Of a stretch of 64,000 nt of DNA, positions 17,649 through 27,899 are shown piece by piece. Each line of letters begins with the position of its first letter. Position 1 is the stretch's first letter. The position numbers were made by a program, and so were the translations under genes. The notes under the pieces are model-generated. The model worked only from the letters and a program-made list of their open reading frames with translations, did no database searches and had not been told where the DNA came from. Source of the stretch: Sphingomonas montanisoli (lineage in GTDB: Bacteria > Pseudomonadota > Alphaproteobacteria > Sphingomonadales > Sphingomonadaceae); the NCBI RefSeq assembly GCF_008274695.1, contig NZ_VTOU01000003.1:983263-1047262 (forward strand), read 5' to 3'.

Positions 17649-18536
17649 ATGCCTATGATGGCGATGTTCAGGCGATTGGAGCGCGCGTCGCCCATCGGCC
17701 TTCGTCATGTTGCACCGTCACCCGCGCTGCGGCCTTATGTGTCGAGCTTCTCGGTGTTCCACGCTGATCTGGCGGAGATCGACGAGCCGATGCGCGCCGA
17801 TCTTCCGCAGCTGCGCTTCGTACTCGCCGGGCAGAGTGAGATGTCTTTGGCGGGCCGTCCGCCCGAACCCCTGCCGCCGATCAGCCTGGTCGGGCCGACG
17901 ATGGCGGCCGCGCGATTCCGTGCGAAGGGGCCGATGCTGATGTTCTCCGCGGCGCTTCTGCCCGCAGGCTGGGCGGCGTTCGTGCGCGAGGATGCGATGC
18001 TTTATCGCGATCGGCAGATCGACGCGACGCACATCTTCCCGGCCGCTGGCGACGTCCTCGACGCGATGGCGAGGTTGCCGATGGTGTCGGCGATGACCGA
18101 GGCGCTCGATCGGTTGCTGATCGGCGCGCTGCCCGGACCGCGCACGCGCATCGATCTGTCGAGCCGCTTCACCGCGATCACCGACCGGTGGCTGCTCGGC
18201 GCGCCGTCGCCCGATGTCGGCGACCTGCTCGGCCAGCTCGAATTGTCGGCACGCCAGGTCGAACGGCTGGCTGGGCGTCTGTACGGCGCGCCGCCCAAGC
18301 TGCTCGCGCGCAAATATCGCGCGCTGCGTTCTGCCTCGCTGTTGCGTCACGATCCGGCGCAGTGGCAGGCGACCGCCGCCGAAGCCTTTTACGATCAGTC
18401 GCACATGATCCGCGAAGTGCGGCACTTCACCGGCCTCACCCCGCGCCGCCTGCAGATCGATCCGCCGATCATGATGCGCTTGAGCCTCGAACGGCGGAAT
18501 TTGGACATCCTGCCCCCGCTCGCCGCCCTCACCTGA
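17649..18536 (+). CDS. AraC-family transcriptional regulator
   Basis: 295-residue regulator. The N-terminal ~130 residues (PALRPYVSSFSVFHAD, LRFVLAGQSEM, FSAALLPAGWAAF) resemble the DUF6597-like sensor of AraC proteins. The C-terminus, from about residue 185, is the double HTH: LELSARQVERLAGRLYGAPPKLLARKYRALRSA, ending with FYDQSHMIREVRHFTGLTPRRL, the second-helix signature. GAGGGG lies 9 bases before ATG 17649. Ligand and targets unknown. It precedes the SUF operon but is separated from it by about 80 bases. Confidence 0.82.
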   Translation: MPMMAMFRRLERASPIGLRHVAPSPALRPYVSSFSVFHADLAEIDEPMRADLPQLRFVLAGQSEMSLAGRPPEPLPPISLVGPTMAAARFRAKGPMLMFSAALLPAGWAAFVREDAMLYRDRQIDATHIFPAAGDVLDAMARLPMVSAMTEALDRLLIGALPGPRTRIDLSSRFTAITDRWLLGAPSPDVGDLLGQLELSARQVERLAGRLYGAPPKLLARKYRALRSASLLRHDPAQWQATAAEAFYDQSHMIREVRHFTGLTPRRLQIDPPIMMRLSLERRNLDILPPLAALT

Positions 18537-18614
18537 AGGGTTGACGCGAGGGGGCCGAACGCCCATTTGCCCAATCGGATCGAATCAGTCCGATTGAAGG
18601 GATGTCTGCGCGAG

Positions 18615-19040
18615 ATGCGCCTGTCGAGCTTAGCCGATTATGCCGTCGTGATGTTGTCGGCCGCCGCCCGTCACGGGATTGGCGGGCGCCTGACCGCGAC
18701 GAGCCTGTCCGAAGAAACCGGCGTTCCGCTGCCCACCGCACAGAAATTGATGGGGCGGCTGGCGGCGGCGGGGTTGCTCGTCTCCACACGCGGCACCGGC
18801 GGCGGCTTCGCGCTGGCACGTGGTCCGGGCGCGATCAGCCTGGCCGACATCGTCGAGGCGGTCGAAGGGCCGATCGCGCTGACGGCGTGCGTCGACGATC
18901 ATCGCCACGATTGCGGGCTCGAAAGCGCTTGCCGGGTCAAGCCGCACTGGGGCGTCGTCAACGGCACGATCCGCAGCGCGCTGGGTGGTGTCAGTCTTGA
19001 GACCCTTTCCGGAGTTCAGGCGTCGGGAGTTTCGGCATGA
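18615..19040 (+). CDS. Rrf2-family SUF operon regulator
   Basis: 141-residue Rrf2/IscR-type winged-helix repressor of the SUF-associated group. N-terminal [18 protein letters not shown] is the family start; the recognition helix follows in [13 protein letters not shown], then the wing [11 protein letters not shown]. Three cysteines in the [16 protein letters not shown] segment can bind a [2Fe-2S] cluster, so repression probably responds to cluster status or iron. The start ATG 18615 is preferred over a frame that opens at 18567. It overlaps sufB by four bases (ATGA) and heads the operon. Confidence 0.9.
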   Translation: MRLSSLADYAVVMLSAAARHGIGGRLTATSLSEETGVPLPTAQKLMGRLAAAGLLVSTRGTGGGFALARGPGAISLADIVEAVEGPIALTACVDDHRHDCGLESACRVKPHWGVVNGTIRSALGGVSLETLSGVQASGVSA

Positions 19041-20509
19041 GTGACGTCCGCAACGCCGAAGCGCAGGCCGCCGCCGATCGCGCGTCGACCTACGAATGGG
19101 GCTTCACCAGCGATATCGAGCAGGACTTCGCGCCGAAGGGGCTTTCCGAAGACACTGTCCGCTTCATCTCCGCCAAGAAGAACGAGCCCGAATGGATGCT
19201 CGAATGGCGGCTCAAGGCCTATCGCCACTGGTTGACGATGACGCCGCCCGACTGGGCGAAGCTCAACGTGCCGCCGATCGATTATCAAGACGCCTATTAT
19301 TACGCGGAGCCGCGCAAGAAGGACGGCCCGGCGTCGCTCGACGAGGTCGATCCCGAAATCCTGCGCGTCTATGAGAAACTCGGCATCCCGATCGAGGAGC
19401 AGAAGGTGCTCGCGGGCGTCGAGGGCGCGCGCAAGGTCGCGGTCGACGCGGTGTTCGACAGCGTTTCGGTCGCCACCACCTTCCGCGCCGAGCTTGAGCG
19501 CGCGGGCGTCATCTTCCGTTCGATCTCGGAGGCGATCCGCGAATATCCGGATCTGGTGAAGCGCTGGCTGGGCAAGGTCGTGCCGATGCGCGACAATTAT
19601 TTCGCCACGCTCAACTGCGCGGTCTTTTCGGACGGCACCTTCGTGTACATTCCGGAGGGCGTGCGCTGCCCGATGGAGCTGTCGACCTATTTCCGCATCA
19701 ACGCGGAAAATACCGGCCAGTTCGAACGCACGCTGATCGTCGCCGACAAGGGGTCGCATGTTAGCTACCTCGAAGGCTGCACCGCGCCGATGCGCGACGA
19801 GAACCAGCTGCACGCGGCGGTAGTTGAACTGGTCGCATTGGACGATGCCGAGATCAAATATTCGACCGTCCAGAACTGGTATCCCGGCGACGCCGAAGGG
19901 CGCGGCGGCATCTACAATTTCGTCACCAAGCGCGCGCTCTGCCAGGGCAAGAACAGCAAGGTGTCGTGGACGCAGGTCGAAACCGGATCGGCGATCACCT
20001 GGAAATATCCCAGCTGCGTCCTGGCGGGTGAGAACAGCGTCGGCGAATTCTATTCGGTCGCGGTGACCAACAATCGCCAGCAGGCCGATACCGGCACCAA
20101 GATGATCCACCTCGGCAAGAATACGAAGTCGACGATCGTGTCGAAAGGCATTTCGGCCGGGCGTTCGGACAACACCTATCGCGGGCTGGTGCGTGTCGCC
20201 CCGACCGCCGAAGGCGCGCGCAACTTCACCCAGTGCGACAGTCTGCTGCTGGGCAGCACCTGCGGCGCGCACACCGTCCCCTATATCGAGGTGCGCAATC
20301 CCTCCGCGCAGATCGAGCATGAGGCGACCACGAGCAAGATCAGCGACGACCAGCTCTTCTACGCGATGTCGCGCGGGCTGGATCAGGAGGCGTCGGTCGC
20401 CCTGATCGTCAATGGCTTCGCGAAGGAGGTGCTCCAGCAACTCCCGATGGAGTTCGCGGTCGAAGCGCAGAAGCTGCTGGGGATCTCGCTGGAGGGTTCG
20501 GTCGGATGA
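19037..20509 (+). CDS. sufB: Fe-S cluster assembly protein SufB
   Basis: 490-residue scaffold subunit of the SufBC2D complex, on which [4Fe-4S] clusters are built in the cytoplasm. The core right-handed beta-helix part contains the [18 protein letters not shown] segment, [11 protein letters not shown], and [16 protein letters not shown] with the conserved cysteine that takes sulfur, near residue 409. The final block [15 protein letters not shown] is characteristic of SufB and SufD. Length is normal. Coupled to the regulator upstream; sufC follows after 45 bases. Confidence 0.97.
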   Translation: MSDVRNAEAQAAADRASTYEWGFTSDIEQDFAPKGLSEDTVRFISAKKNEPEWMLEWRLKAYRHWLTMTPPDWAKLNVPPIDYQDAYYYAEPRKKDGPASLDEVDPEILRVYEKLGIPIEEQKVLAGVEGARKVAVDAVFDSVSVATTFRAELERAGVIFRSISEAIREYPDLVKRWLGKVVPMRDNYFATLNCAVFSDGTFVYIPEGVRCPMELSTYFRINAENTGQFERTLIVADKGSHVSYLEGCTAPMRDENQLHAAVVELVALDDAEIKYSTVQNWYPGDAEGRGGIYNFVTKRALCQGKNSKVSWTQVETGSAITWKYPSCVLAGENSVGEFYSVAVTNNRQQADTGTKMIHLGKNTKSTIVSKGISAGRSDNTYRGLVRVAPTAEGARNFTQCDSLLLGSTCGAHTVPYIEVRNPSAQIEHEATTSKISDDQLFYAMSRGLDQEASVALIVNGFAKEVLQQLPMEFAVEAQKLLGISLEGSVG

Positions 20510-20554
20510 CCATCATTTTCTTCGTCATGCCGGACGTTTCGTATGGAAGCCAGA

Positions 20555-21294
<740 letters not shown>

Positions 21295-21298
<4 letters not shown>

Positions 21299-22365
21299 CA
21301 TTGGCGCTCCCCACGACGCGCGATGAAGATTGGCGCTGGTCCGACCTGTCGGCGCTGCCCGCGCTGGCGGATGCGGCCGCGAACGGCGGTGCCGTCGTGC
21401 CGCGCTGGATCGGCGAGGGGCCGCGCCTGCTGTTCGTCGACGGGCGTTATGATGAAGCTGCGAGCGACCCCGGCCCGGTGACGATCGGTGCGATCGACGC
21501 CGCGACCGATCATCCGCTTGGGCGCCTGGCGACGGGCGCCGGCTGGACGCTGTCACTCGATAAGGACGGCTTTGGCGGCACGATCGAGATCGTCCATATC
21601 GCGATCGGCGGGGCGAACCACGTACCCGCGCGCATCATGCTGGCCGAGGATGCGACCGCGTCGATCGTCGAGAGCTATATCGGCGATGGCTGGGCGAACC
21701 GGCTGACCCGGATCGACCTTGCCCGTTCGGCGCGGCTGATGCGCGCGATCCGGATCGATCAGGCGTCGGGTTTCACTTCGCTGCGCGACGAAGCGACGCT
21801 GGCGGGGGGCGCGAGCCTCGTCACCACGATCCTCGGCGCTGGCGAAGGCGGCACGCGGATCGATGCGCATATCGCGCTCGACGGCTCTGGCGCCTTTGCC
21901 GAACATGGCGGCGCATTGCTGGCGCGCGATGCCCAGCGTCACGACGCCGCGATCGTCGTCCGCCATGCCGCGGCCGAGGGCACCAGCCGCCAGCTGTGGC
22001 GCGCGGTGGCCGACGACAAGGCGACCACCAGCATGGCCGCCCGCGTCGAAGTCGCCCGCGACGCGCAGAAGACCGAAGGCGAGCAGTCTCTGCGCGGCCT
22101 GATGCTCAAGCGCACCGCGACGGTGAATCTGAAGCCTGAGCTCGAAATCTTCGCCGACGATGTGAAGTGCGCGCATGGCGCGACGGTGGGCGAACTCGAC
22201 AAGCGCGCGCTTTTCTACATGGAGTCGCGCGGTGTGACGCCGGATCGCGCCAAGGCGCTGCTCACCCACGCCTTCATCGCCGACGCGCTCGACCGGATCG
22301 GCGATGCGCCGGCGCGCGAGGCGTTCCTCGCCGACGCCGATCGCTGGCTGGAGGCGCGCGCATGA
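21295..22365 (+). CDS. sufD: Fe-S cluster assembly protein SufD
   Basis: 356-residue partner of SufB in SufBC2D. The N-terminal half diverges, as is usual for alphaproteobacterial SufD (it begins TLALPTTRDEDWRWSDLS), while the C-terminal half has QLWRAVADDKATTSMAARVEVARDAQKTEGEQS and the family block VKCAHGATVGELDKRALFYMESRG. The start is GTG 21295, overlapping the sufC stop. The stop overlaps the sufS start. Confidence 0.93.
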
Positions 22366-23564
22366 ACGCCCCCCAGAACAAATGGGCAAAGGACTTTCCG
22401 GCCATCCCCGAGGGCTGGCACTATCTCGACACCGCCGCCACCGCGCAGAAGCCGCGCCAGGTGATCGATGCGATCGAGCGTGCTTATGCGCGCGATTATG
22501 CGACCGTGCATCGCGGCGTCTATCGACGCTCGGCCGACATGACGATTGCCTATGAAGCGGCGCGCACCCGGGTCGCGCGCTTCCTCAACGCGGCCTCGCC
22601 CGACGAAGTCGTGTTCGTGCGCGGGGCGACGGAGGCGATCAATCTCGTCGCGCAGAGCTGGGGCGTCGCAAACCTCAAGGCCGGCGATCGCATCCTCGTA
22701 TCGCAACTCGAACATCATTCGAACATCGTGCCGTGGCAGATCATTCAGGATCGCACCGGTATCGCAATCGACGTCTGCCCGCTCACCGAAGACGGCAAGA
22801 TCGATCTCGACGCGGCCGAGGCGATGCTGACCGAAAGCCACAAGCTCGTGGCCTTCGCGCATGTCTCGAACGTGCTCGGCTCGATCCTCGATGCGAAGCG
22901 CGCGACCGATCTCGCGCATCGCGTCGGCGCGAAGATGCTGATCGACGGCTGCCAGGCGGTGCCGCGCATCGGCGCCGACGTGCAGGCGATCGGCTGCGAC
23001 TTTTACGTCTTCTCCGGCCACAAGCTCTACGGGCCGACCGGCATCGGTGCGTTGTGGGCGAAGGGCGAGATCCTGAACGCGATGCCGCCGTGGCAGGGGG
23101 GCGGATCGATGATCGACCGCGTCACCTTCGCCAAGACCACCTGGGCGCCCGCGCCACAGCGTTTCGAAGCGGGGACGCCGAACATCGTCGGCGCGCTCGG
23201 CCTCCATGCCGCGATCGATTATGTCGATGCGATCGGTCTGCCCGTGATCCACGCGCATGAGGCGGCTTTGGTGCAGGCGGCGCGCGAGGCGCTGGGCGCG
23301 GTGAACAGCGTCCGGCTGTTCGGGCCGGCGGATTCGGCGGGCATCGTTTCCTTCGCGATCGAGGGGGTGCATCCGCACGACATCGGCACCATATTGGACG
23401 AAGGCGGGGTGGCGATCCGGGCCGGGCATCATTGCGCCCAGCCTTTGATGGAGCATCTCGACATTCCCGCCACGGCACGCGCGAGCTTCGGCATTCACAA
23501 TGACGAGGCCGACGTCGCGGCGCTGGCAAAGGGCATCGAACGCGTAACACGGATTTTCGGATGA
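22362..23564 (+). CDS. sufS: Cysteine desulfurase SufS
   Basis: 400-residue PLP enzyme that takes sulfur from cysteine as a persulfide for SUF. The PLP lysine lies in FSGHKLYGPTG near residue 224, LEHHSNIVPWQ carries the cofactor-stacking histidine, and the catalytic cysteine lies in RAGHHCAQPLM near residue 358, as in class II desulfurases. ATG 22362 overlaps the sufD stop; a frame that opens at 22167 is only the read-through of sufD in another register. No SufE is seen between sufS and sufT; the sulfur acceptor may be elsewhere. Confidence 0.96.
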   Translation: MNAPQNKWAKDFPAIPEGWHYLDTAATAQKPRQVIDAIERAYARDYATVHRGVYRRSADMTIAYEAARTRVARFLNAASPDEVVFVRGATEAINLVAQSWGVANLKAGDRILVSQLEHHSNIVPWQIIQDRTGIAIDVCPLTEDGKIDLDAAEAMLTESHKLVAFAHVSNVLGSILDAKRATDLAHRVGAKMLIDGCQAVPRIGADVQAIGCDFYVFSGHKLYGPTGIGALWAKGEILNAMPPWQGGGSMIDRVTFAKTTWAPAPQRFEAGTPNIVGALGLHAAIDYVDAIGLPVIHAHEAALVQAAREALGAVNSVRLFGPADSAGIVSFAIEGVHPHDIGTILDEGGVAIRAGHHCAQPLMEHLDIPATARASFGIHNDEADVAALAKGIERVTRIFG

Positions 23565-24040
23565 TGGACGAGCAGGAACCAGTGAAGGTGGAAGAGGTCG
23601 AAGCCGTGGCGGCCCCGCCCAAGGCGCGCGTCGATCAGGTCGACGATGCGGCGCCCGCTGCGCCTGTTCGCCAGCGCGACTATCTCGGCGATTTCCTGGC
23701 GGAAAAGCCCAAGCCCCTGTCGGGCCATGAGCCGGGCGGCGATCTCTATGAGGGCGTGATCGACGCGCTCAAGGAGATTTACGATCCCGAAATCCCGGTG
23801 AACATCTACGAACTCGGGCTGATCTACGGCGTCGACATCACGGTCGATGGCCATGCCGCCGTCACGATGACGCTGACGACGCCGCATTGCCCGGTCGCCG
23901 AATCGATGCCGGGCGAGGTCGAGCTGCGTGTCGGCGCGGTGCCGGGGATCGGCTCCGCCGAAGTTGCGCTCGTCTGGGATCCGCCGTGGGATCCGCAGAA
24001 GATGTCGGACGAAGCCAAGCTCGAACTGGGGATGTTGTGA
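23561..24040 (+). CDS. sufT: SufT, MIP18/DUF59 family Fe-S assembly factor
   Basis: 159-residue protein. A variable, charged N-terminus of ~55 residues precedes the DUF59/MIP18 domain: IDALKEIYDPEIPVNIYELGLIYGV, then VTMTLTTPHCPVAESMP with the conserved cysteine, and VWDPPWDPQKMSDEAKLELGML at the end. SufT helps cluster maturation or transfer, with a role under high Fe-S demand in other bacteria. It overlaps sufS by four bases and sufA by one. Confidence 0.93.
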   Translation: MMDEQEPVKVEEVEAVAAPPKARVDQVDDAAPAAPVRQRDYLGDFLAEKPKPLSGHEPGGDLYEGVIDALKEIYDPEIPVNIYELGLIYGVDITVDGHAAVTMTLTTPHCPVAESMPGEVELRVGAVPGIGSAEVALVWDPPWDPQKMSDEAKLELGML

Positions 24041-24393
24041 TGACGACCACCACCCGCGCCCGTCCCGCCGCCCTCACGCTCACGGCCTCGGCCGAAGCGC
24101 GCATCGCGCATCTGATGTCGCAGGCGCCCGCCGACGCGATCGGCGTCAAGCTGTCGACCCCGCGTCGCGGTTGTTCGGGGCTGGCTTATTCGGTCGACTA
24201 CGTCACCGAAGCCGATCCGTTCGACGAGAAGATCGAGACCCCCGGCGGCGCCTTCTATGTCGACGGCGGATCGATCCTCTATCTGATCGGGTCGACCGTC
24301 GAGTGGGTGGAGGACGATTTCACCGCCGGCTTCGTGTTCGCGAACCCCAACGCGAAGGGCAGCTGCGGCTGCGGCGAGAGCTTCACGGTCTGA
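24040..24393 (+). CDS. sufA: HesB/IscA-type Fe-S carrier SufA
   Basis: 117-residue A-type carrier that receives clusters from SufBCD and passes them to apoproteins. The three metal-ligand cysteines are visible in RRGCSGLAY near residue 45 and KGSCGCGESF at the C-terminus. Start ATG 24040 shares one base with the sufT stop (TGATG). It is the last gene of the operon; a repeat element begins 11 bases past its stop and may serve as terminator. Confidence 0.94.
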   Translation: MTTTTRARPAALTLTASAEARIAHLMSQAPADAIGVKLSTPRRGCSGLAYSVDYVTEADPFDEKIETPGGAFYVDGGSILYLIGSTVEWVEDDFTAGFVFANPNAKGSCGCGESFTV

Positions 24394-24584
24394 CCTGAGA
24401 AATCCTCCCCGATACGGGGAGGTGGCATGCCGAACGCATGACGGGGGGTTACCACCAGGCGAATGACCGGCTCATAACCCTGCGCCGCGATCGTCCCGGC
24501 CAGGAACCGCGCGCCGAACACCTCGACGAGCCCCAGCGCGATCGAGAAGATGCCGAGCGCGAGGCCGACCGTTGCGACGTCCAT
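24279..24584 (-). pseudogene. Truncated membrane protein gene read into a repeat element
   Basis: From ATG 24584, with a strong GGAGG ribosome site, the frame encodes an N-terminal segment MDVATVGLALGIFSIALGL...EVFGARFLAGTIAAQG typical of the hydrophobic leader of small sphingomonad/rhizobial membrane or SRPBCC-linked proteins. After about residue 44 (IRLV) the frame enters the palindromic repeat at 24404-24454 and then runs antisense through the end of sufA. The ~57 C-terminal residues therefore look non-native. I read it as a gene remnant cut by repeat insertion or deletion. Whether it is translated is unknown. Confidence 0.5.
24404..24440. repeat. Small palindromic repeat element
   Basis: Two adjacent hairpins: an 8-bp stem (24404-24411 with 24415-24422, loop ATA), and CATGC/GCATG (24426-24430 with 24436-24440). 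This CCTCCCCG...CGGGGAGG unit is a common dispersed repeat type in sphingomonads. It lies directly after sufA, where the first stem may terminate the operon, and interrupts the leftward gene remnant. Confidence 0.65.
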
Positions 24585-24645
24585 GATGCCCCCCTCCATC
24601 CTGTTGTTGCGATGCTGTATAGCAGGCGGGGAGCGAGGTGGGGAC

Positions 24646-24900
24646 ATGCCGAAACGCAAGCAGGATCTGGCGGCGCGCAAGACCGACGCGATCGGCGCCA
24701 GCGCCACGGGCGCAGGCGCGCTGGGCGCCGCGGCGATCGGATCGCTGATGCTGGGCGCGGTGGCGTTCGGCGCGGTCGCCATCGGCGCCTTCGCGATCGG
24801 GCGGCTCTCGGTGAAGCGCGCGCGGATCGGCACGCTGCGGATCGACAAGCTGGAGATCGGGGAAGTGGAGCGGGTGGGCGGTGATGGCGTCGATCAATAG
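24646..24900 (+). CDS. Small repeat-rich hypothetical protein
   Basis: 84-residue protein from ATG 24646, preceded by GAGGTGGGG. After a basic N-terminus (MPKRKQDLAARK) it has a quasi-five-residue repeat (AIGAS, AIGSL, AVAFG, AIGAF, AIGRL, RIGTL, KLEIG) of Ala-Ile-Gly type, from about residue 15 to 75. The spacing recalls pentapeptide-repeat beta-helices; the glycine-rich central part may instead insert in the membrane. No assigned function. It stands alone between the suf operon and the methyltransferase gene. Confidence 0.6.
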   Translation: MPKRKQDLAARKTDAIGASATGAGALGAAAIGSLMLGAVAFGAVAIGAFAIGRLSVKRARIGTLRIDKLEIGEVERVGGDGVDQ

Positions 24901-25089
24901 TGAATCGAATTAATGGCATATCGATCCGATCCGGACGCGGATGCGCTGGCCGAATGTTGACGAACGGCGTCTCCTTTGCCCCTGCCAACGGGGAGGGAGC
25001 TTGCTCCAATTCGGACTATGTTCGAGACACGTTCACGATTTGATCGAGTAAGCCTGCGCGGCAGAAGACCGAGCAGGAGTAACAGGGCG

Positions 25090-26694
25090 TTGAGTCAGCT
25101 CTATTATGGAGACAATCTCGATGTCCTGCGCGAGCATGTCGCGGATGAGAGCGTCGACCTGATCTACCTCGATCCGCCGTTCAATTCGAACGCCAACTAC
25201 AACGTCCTGTTCAGATCACCCACGGGCGGACAGTCCGACGCACAGATCGAGGCGTTCGAGGATACCTGGCACTGGAACGACAAGGCCGAGGATGCCTTCG
25301 ATCGCGTCGCTCACAGCGGCAACACCAAGGCGTTTGACTTGCTGAACGCCATGCGCGCCTTCCTCGGCGAAAACGACATGATGGCCTATCTGGCTATGAT
25401 GGCGGTGCGCCTGATCGAGTTGCATCGTGTGCTGAAGCCGACCGGAAGCCTGTACCTCCACTGCGATCCGACCGCGAGCCATTATTTGAAGCTGTTGCTG
25501 GATGGTGTTTTTGGTGCGGACAAATATCGCAACGAGATCGTGTGGCGGCGTACGACGAGTCACAATTCCTCCAACCGTTACGGGAAGATAGCCGACACCA
25601 TCTTATTCTACACAAAGTCCGACAGTTGGACGTGGAACGACGTCAGGACCGCGTATAGCGAGGCCCAGCTTGGGCGATATCAAGAGGATCAGAACGGAAA
25701 GCTGTTTCGCGCGGAAAACCTCACGGCAGACCGGCGCAACTCGAATTCGGGTAAGTTCGAATGGCGCGGAACCACACCGCCGTCCACGAGAGGTTGGGCT
25801 TACTCGATCGAACAGCTTGAGCAGTGGTGGAGCGAGGGGCGTATCCTGAAGAAGCGGGACGGATCGCCGCGCATGGATGGGCTGAAAATCTATCTGGAAG
25901 GCCTCGAAGGGCAGAAACTGCAGTCCGTTTGGACCGACATTCCTCGAATCGGCAACACTTCGGCGGAAAGGCTTGGCTATCCGACGCAAAAGCCGGTTGC
26001 GTTGCTAGAGCGGATCGTGGCGGTGTCGTCGAATGAAGGCGACGTCGTACTCGACCCGTTCTGTGGGTGCGGCACGGCTATCCATGCCGCGGAGAAGCTC
26101 GGGCGCCGCTGGATCGGAATCGATGTTACGCACCTGGCGATCAGCCTGATCGAGAAGCGGATGCGGGATGCATTTCCCGAGGTCCAACTCGCAGTCGAAG
26201 GCACCCCGAAAGACCTCGCCTCTGCCGAAGACCTCGCCGCGCGGGACAAATATCAGTTTCAGTGGTGGGCGGTGTCGATGGTCGATGCAATGCCGTTCGG
26301 GGGCAAGAAGAAGGGGGCCGACGGCGGGATCGACGGGATCATCTATTTCAAGCCCGACGGGCGGCGGACCGAGAAGGCTCTGGTGTCGATCAAGGGCGGC
26401 CAGAATGTCGGCGTTCAGATGATCCGCGAGCTGCATTCGGCGATGGAGCGCGAGAAGGCGCCGTTGGGCGTGTTTGTCACCAAGACCTCGCCATCGAGCG
26501 TGATGGAGAAGGAGGCCGCCGCCGTTGGACGTTTCCATTCGGAAGCGACCGGCAAAAGTTATCCGCGGCTCCAGATTCTGACATTGGCCGAATTGTTTCA
26601 GGGTAAGCGGCCCGACATTCCCTATGTCGATCCGACGGCCGCCTTCAAACAGGCTGCGCGCGAAAGCACCGCCCGTCAGCCGATATTGCTTTAG
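25090..26694 (+). CDS. DNA methyltransferase with C-terminal Mrr-like domain
   Basis: 534 residues in two parts. The N-terminal ~390 are a beta-class N6-adenine/N4-cytosine methyltransferase: YLDPPFNSN (motif IV) near residue 27, a variable target-recognition region of different base composition (about 25550-25950), then DPFCGCGT (motif I) near 353 and GRRWIGID. The last ~140 hold GADGGIDG and VSIKGG, the order of a PD-(D/E)XK Mrr-type nuclease, with Ser where Gln/Glu is usual. TTG 25090 gives the common start SQLYYGDNLDVLRE with AGGAG 10 bases before; ATG 25018 is the alternative. No separate restriction gene is adjacent. Confidence 0.82.
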   Translation: MSQLYYGDNLDVLREHVADESVDLIYLDPPFNSNANYNVLFRSPTGGQSDAQIEAFEDTWHWNDKAEDAFDRVAHSGNTKAFDLLNAMRAFLGENDMMAYLAMMAVRLIELHRVLKPTGSLYLHCDPTASHYLKLLLDGVFGADKYRNEIVWRRTTSHNSSNRYGKIADTILFYTKSDSWTWNDVRTAYSEAQLGRYQEDQNGKLFRAENLTADRRNSNSGKFEWRGTTPPSTRGWAYSIEQLEQWWSEGRILKKRDGSPRMDGLKIYLEGLEGQKLQSVWTDIPRIGNTSAERLGYPTQKPVALLERIVAVSSNEGDVVLDPFCGCGTAIHAAEKLGRRWIGIDVTHLAISLIEKRMRDAFPEVQLAVEGTPKDLASAEDLAARDKYQFQWWAVSMVDAMPFGGKKKGADGGIDGIIYFKPDGRRTEKALVSIKGGQNVGVQMIRELHSAMEREKAPLGVFVTKTSPSSVMEKEAAAVGRFHSEATGKSYPRLQILTLAELFQGKRPDIPYVDPTAAFKQAARESTARQPILL

Positions 26695-26838
26695 GGTCGC
26701 CATCGCCGCCTTGGCACCTTCACAAGTAAAGCGATGCTGGCGAGAGGAAGGACGCCTACGCGCGCAATGTGCAGTAGCGATGTGCCTGCCGCATGAGCGA
26801 CGACACGATGCGTTGATCCGCTACGATATCGCCACTCT

Positions 26839-27870
26839 TCAATAACGCGCGAAGAGCGGCGGGTTTCGTTCGCTGGCGAACTGGCGGAAATGGCTGTCGG
26901 GATAGGTCAGGGGCGTCTGGCTGGCGGTGTCGAGCCGGGCGATCTCGTCGGCGGAGAGCGTGAGGTCGGCGGCGGCGAGATTGTCGCGCAACTGGTCGTC
27001 GCTGCGCGCGCCAATGATGACGCTGGTGACGCCGGGTCGCGCGAGCAGCCAGGCGAGCGCGACCTGCGCGGGGGATACGCCGTGCGCATCGCTAATCGCG
27101 GCGGCGACATCGACGACGGCGCGGGCGCGGTCATTGTCGGCGCCGGTCAGGCGGTTGCTGCGCGCGAGGCGGGTGTCGGCGCTGTCGGCGCCGTCGCGGA
27201 ACTTGCCGGACAGATAGCCCTGGGCGAGTGGGCTCCAGATCACCGCGCCCACCCCCTGATCGACGCCGCAGGGCAGCATCTCATGTTCGGCATCGCGGAC
27301 GAGCAGCGAGTATTGAATCTGCTGGCCGATATAGCGTTCGTAGCTAAGCCGGTCGGACAGGCCCAGCGCCTTCATCAGCTGCCACCCTGCATGGTTCGAA
27401 CAGGCGACGTAGCGGACCTTGCCGGCGCGGACGAGATCGTCGAGCGCGCGCAGCGTCTCTTCCATCGGCACCAGCATGTCGGGGCCGTGGACCTGATAGA
27501 TGTCGATCCAGTCGGTGCCGAGGCGCTTGAGGCTCGCATCGCACGCTTCGATCAGGTGGCGGCGGCTGAGACCCCGCCCATTGGGGCCGGGTGAGGTGAC
27601 GTTGAACGCCTTGGTCGCGACGATCACGTCGCGGCGCTTGGTGCCCAGCGCTTCGCCGAGAATCTCCTCCGATCGGCCAGCGGCATAGGTGTCGGCGGTG
27701 TCGAACCAGTTGACCCCGGCGTCGATGCACAGATCGATCTGGCGCTTCGCCGTGTCGATCCCGGTGGTGCCGATCGCGTCGAAATAGCCGCCCTTGTCGT
27801 TGAAGGTCATCGTGCCGAAGCCGATCACCGACAGGGCAAGGCCCGACCGGCCCAGGAAGCGCGTTTCCAT
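26839..27870 (-). CDS. Aldo/keto reductase
   Basis: 343-residue NAD(P)H-dependent oxidoreductase of the aldo/keto reductase family, TIM barrel. Catalytic tetrad: Asp and Tyr in WFDTADTYAAGRSE near residues 57-63, Lys in VIVATKAF, and His in IYQVHGPD. The C-terminal GVTSVIIGARSDDQLRDNL block binds cofactor phosphate. Substrate cannot be inferred. ATG 27870 has GGGAGAGA upstream. It follows the cobalamin adenosyltransferase gene by 29 bases on the same strand. Confidence 0.92.
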   Translation of the reverse strand: METRFLGRSGLALSVIGFGTMTFNDKGGYFDAIGTTGIDTAKRQIDLCIDAGVNWFDTADTYAAGRSEEILGEALGTKRRDVIVATKAFNVTSPGPNGRGLSRRHLIEACDASLKRLGTDWIDIYQVHGPDMLVPMEETLRALDDLVRAGKVRYVACSNHAGWQLMKALGLSDRLSYERYIGQQIQYSLLVRDAEHEMLPCGVDQGVGAVIWSPLAQGYLSGKFRDGADSADTRLARSNRLTGADNDRARAVVDVAAAISDAHGVSPAQVALAWLLARPGVTSVIIGARSDDQLRDNLAAADLTLSADEIARLDTASQTPLTYPDSHFRQFASERNPPLFARY

Positions 27871-27899
27871 GATTCTCTCCCGTTATCGGGAGGAGACTA

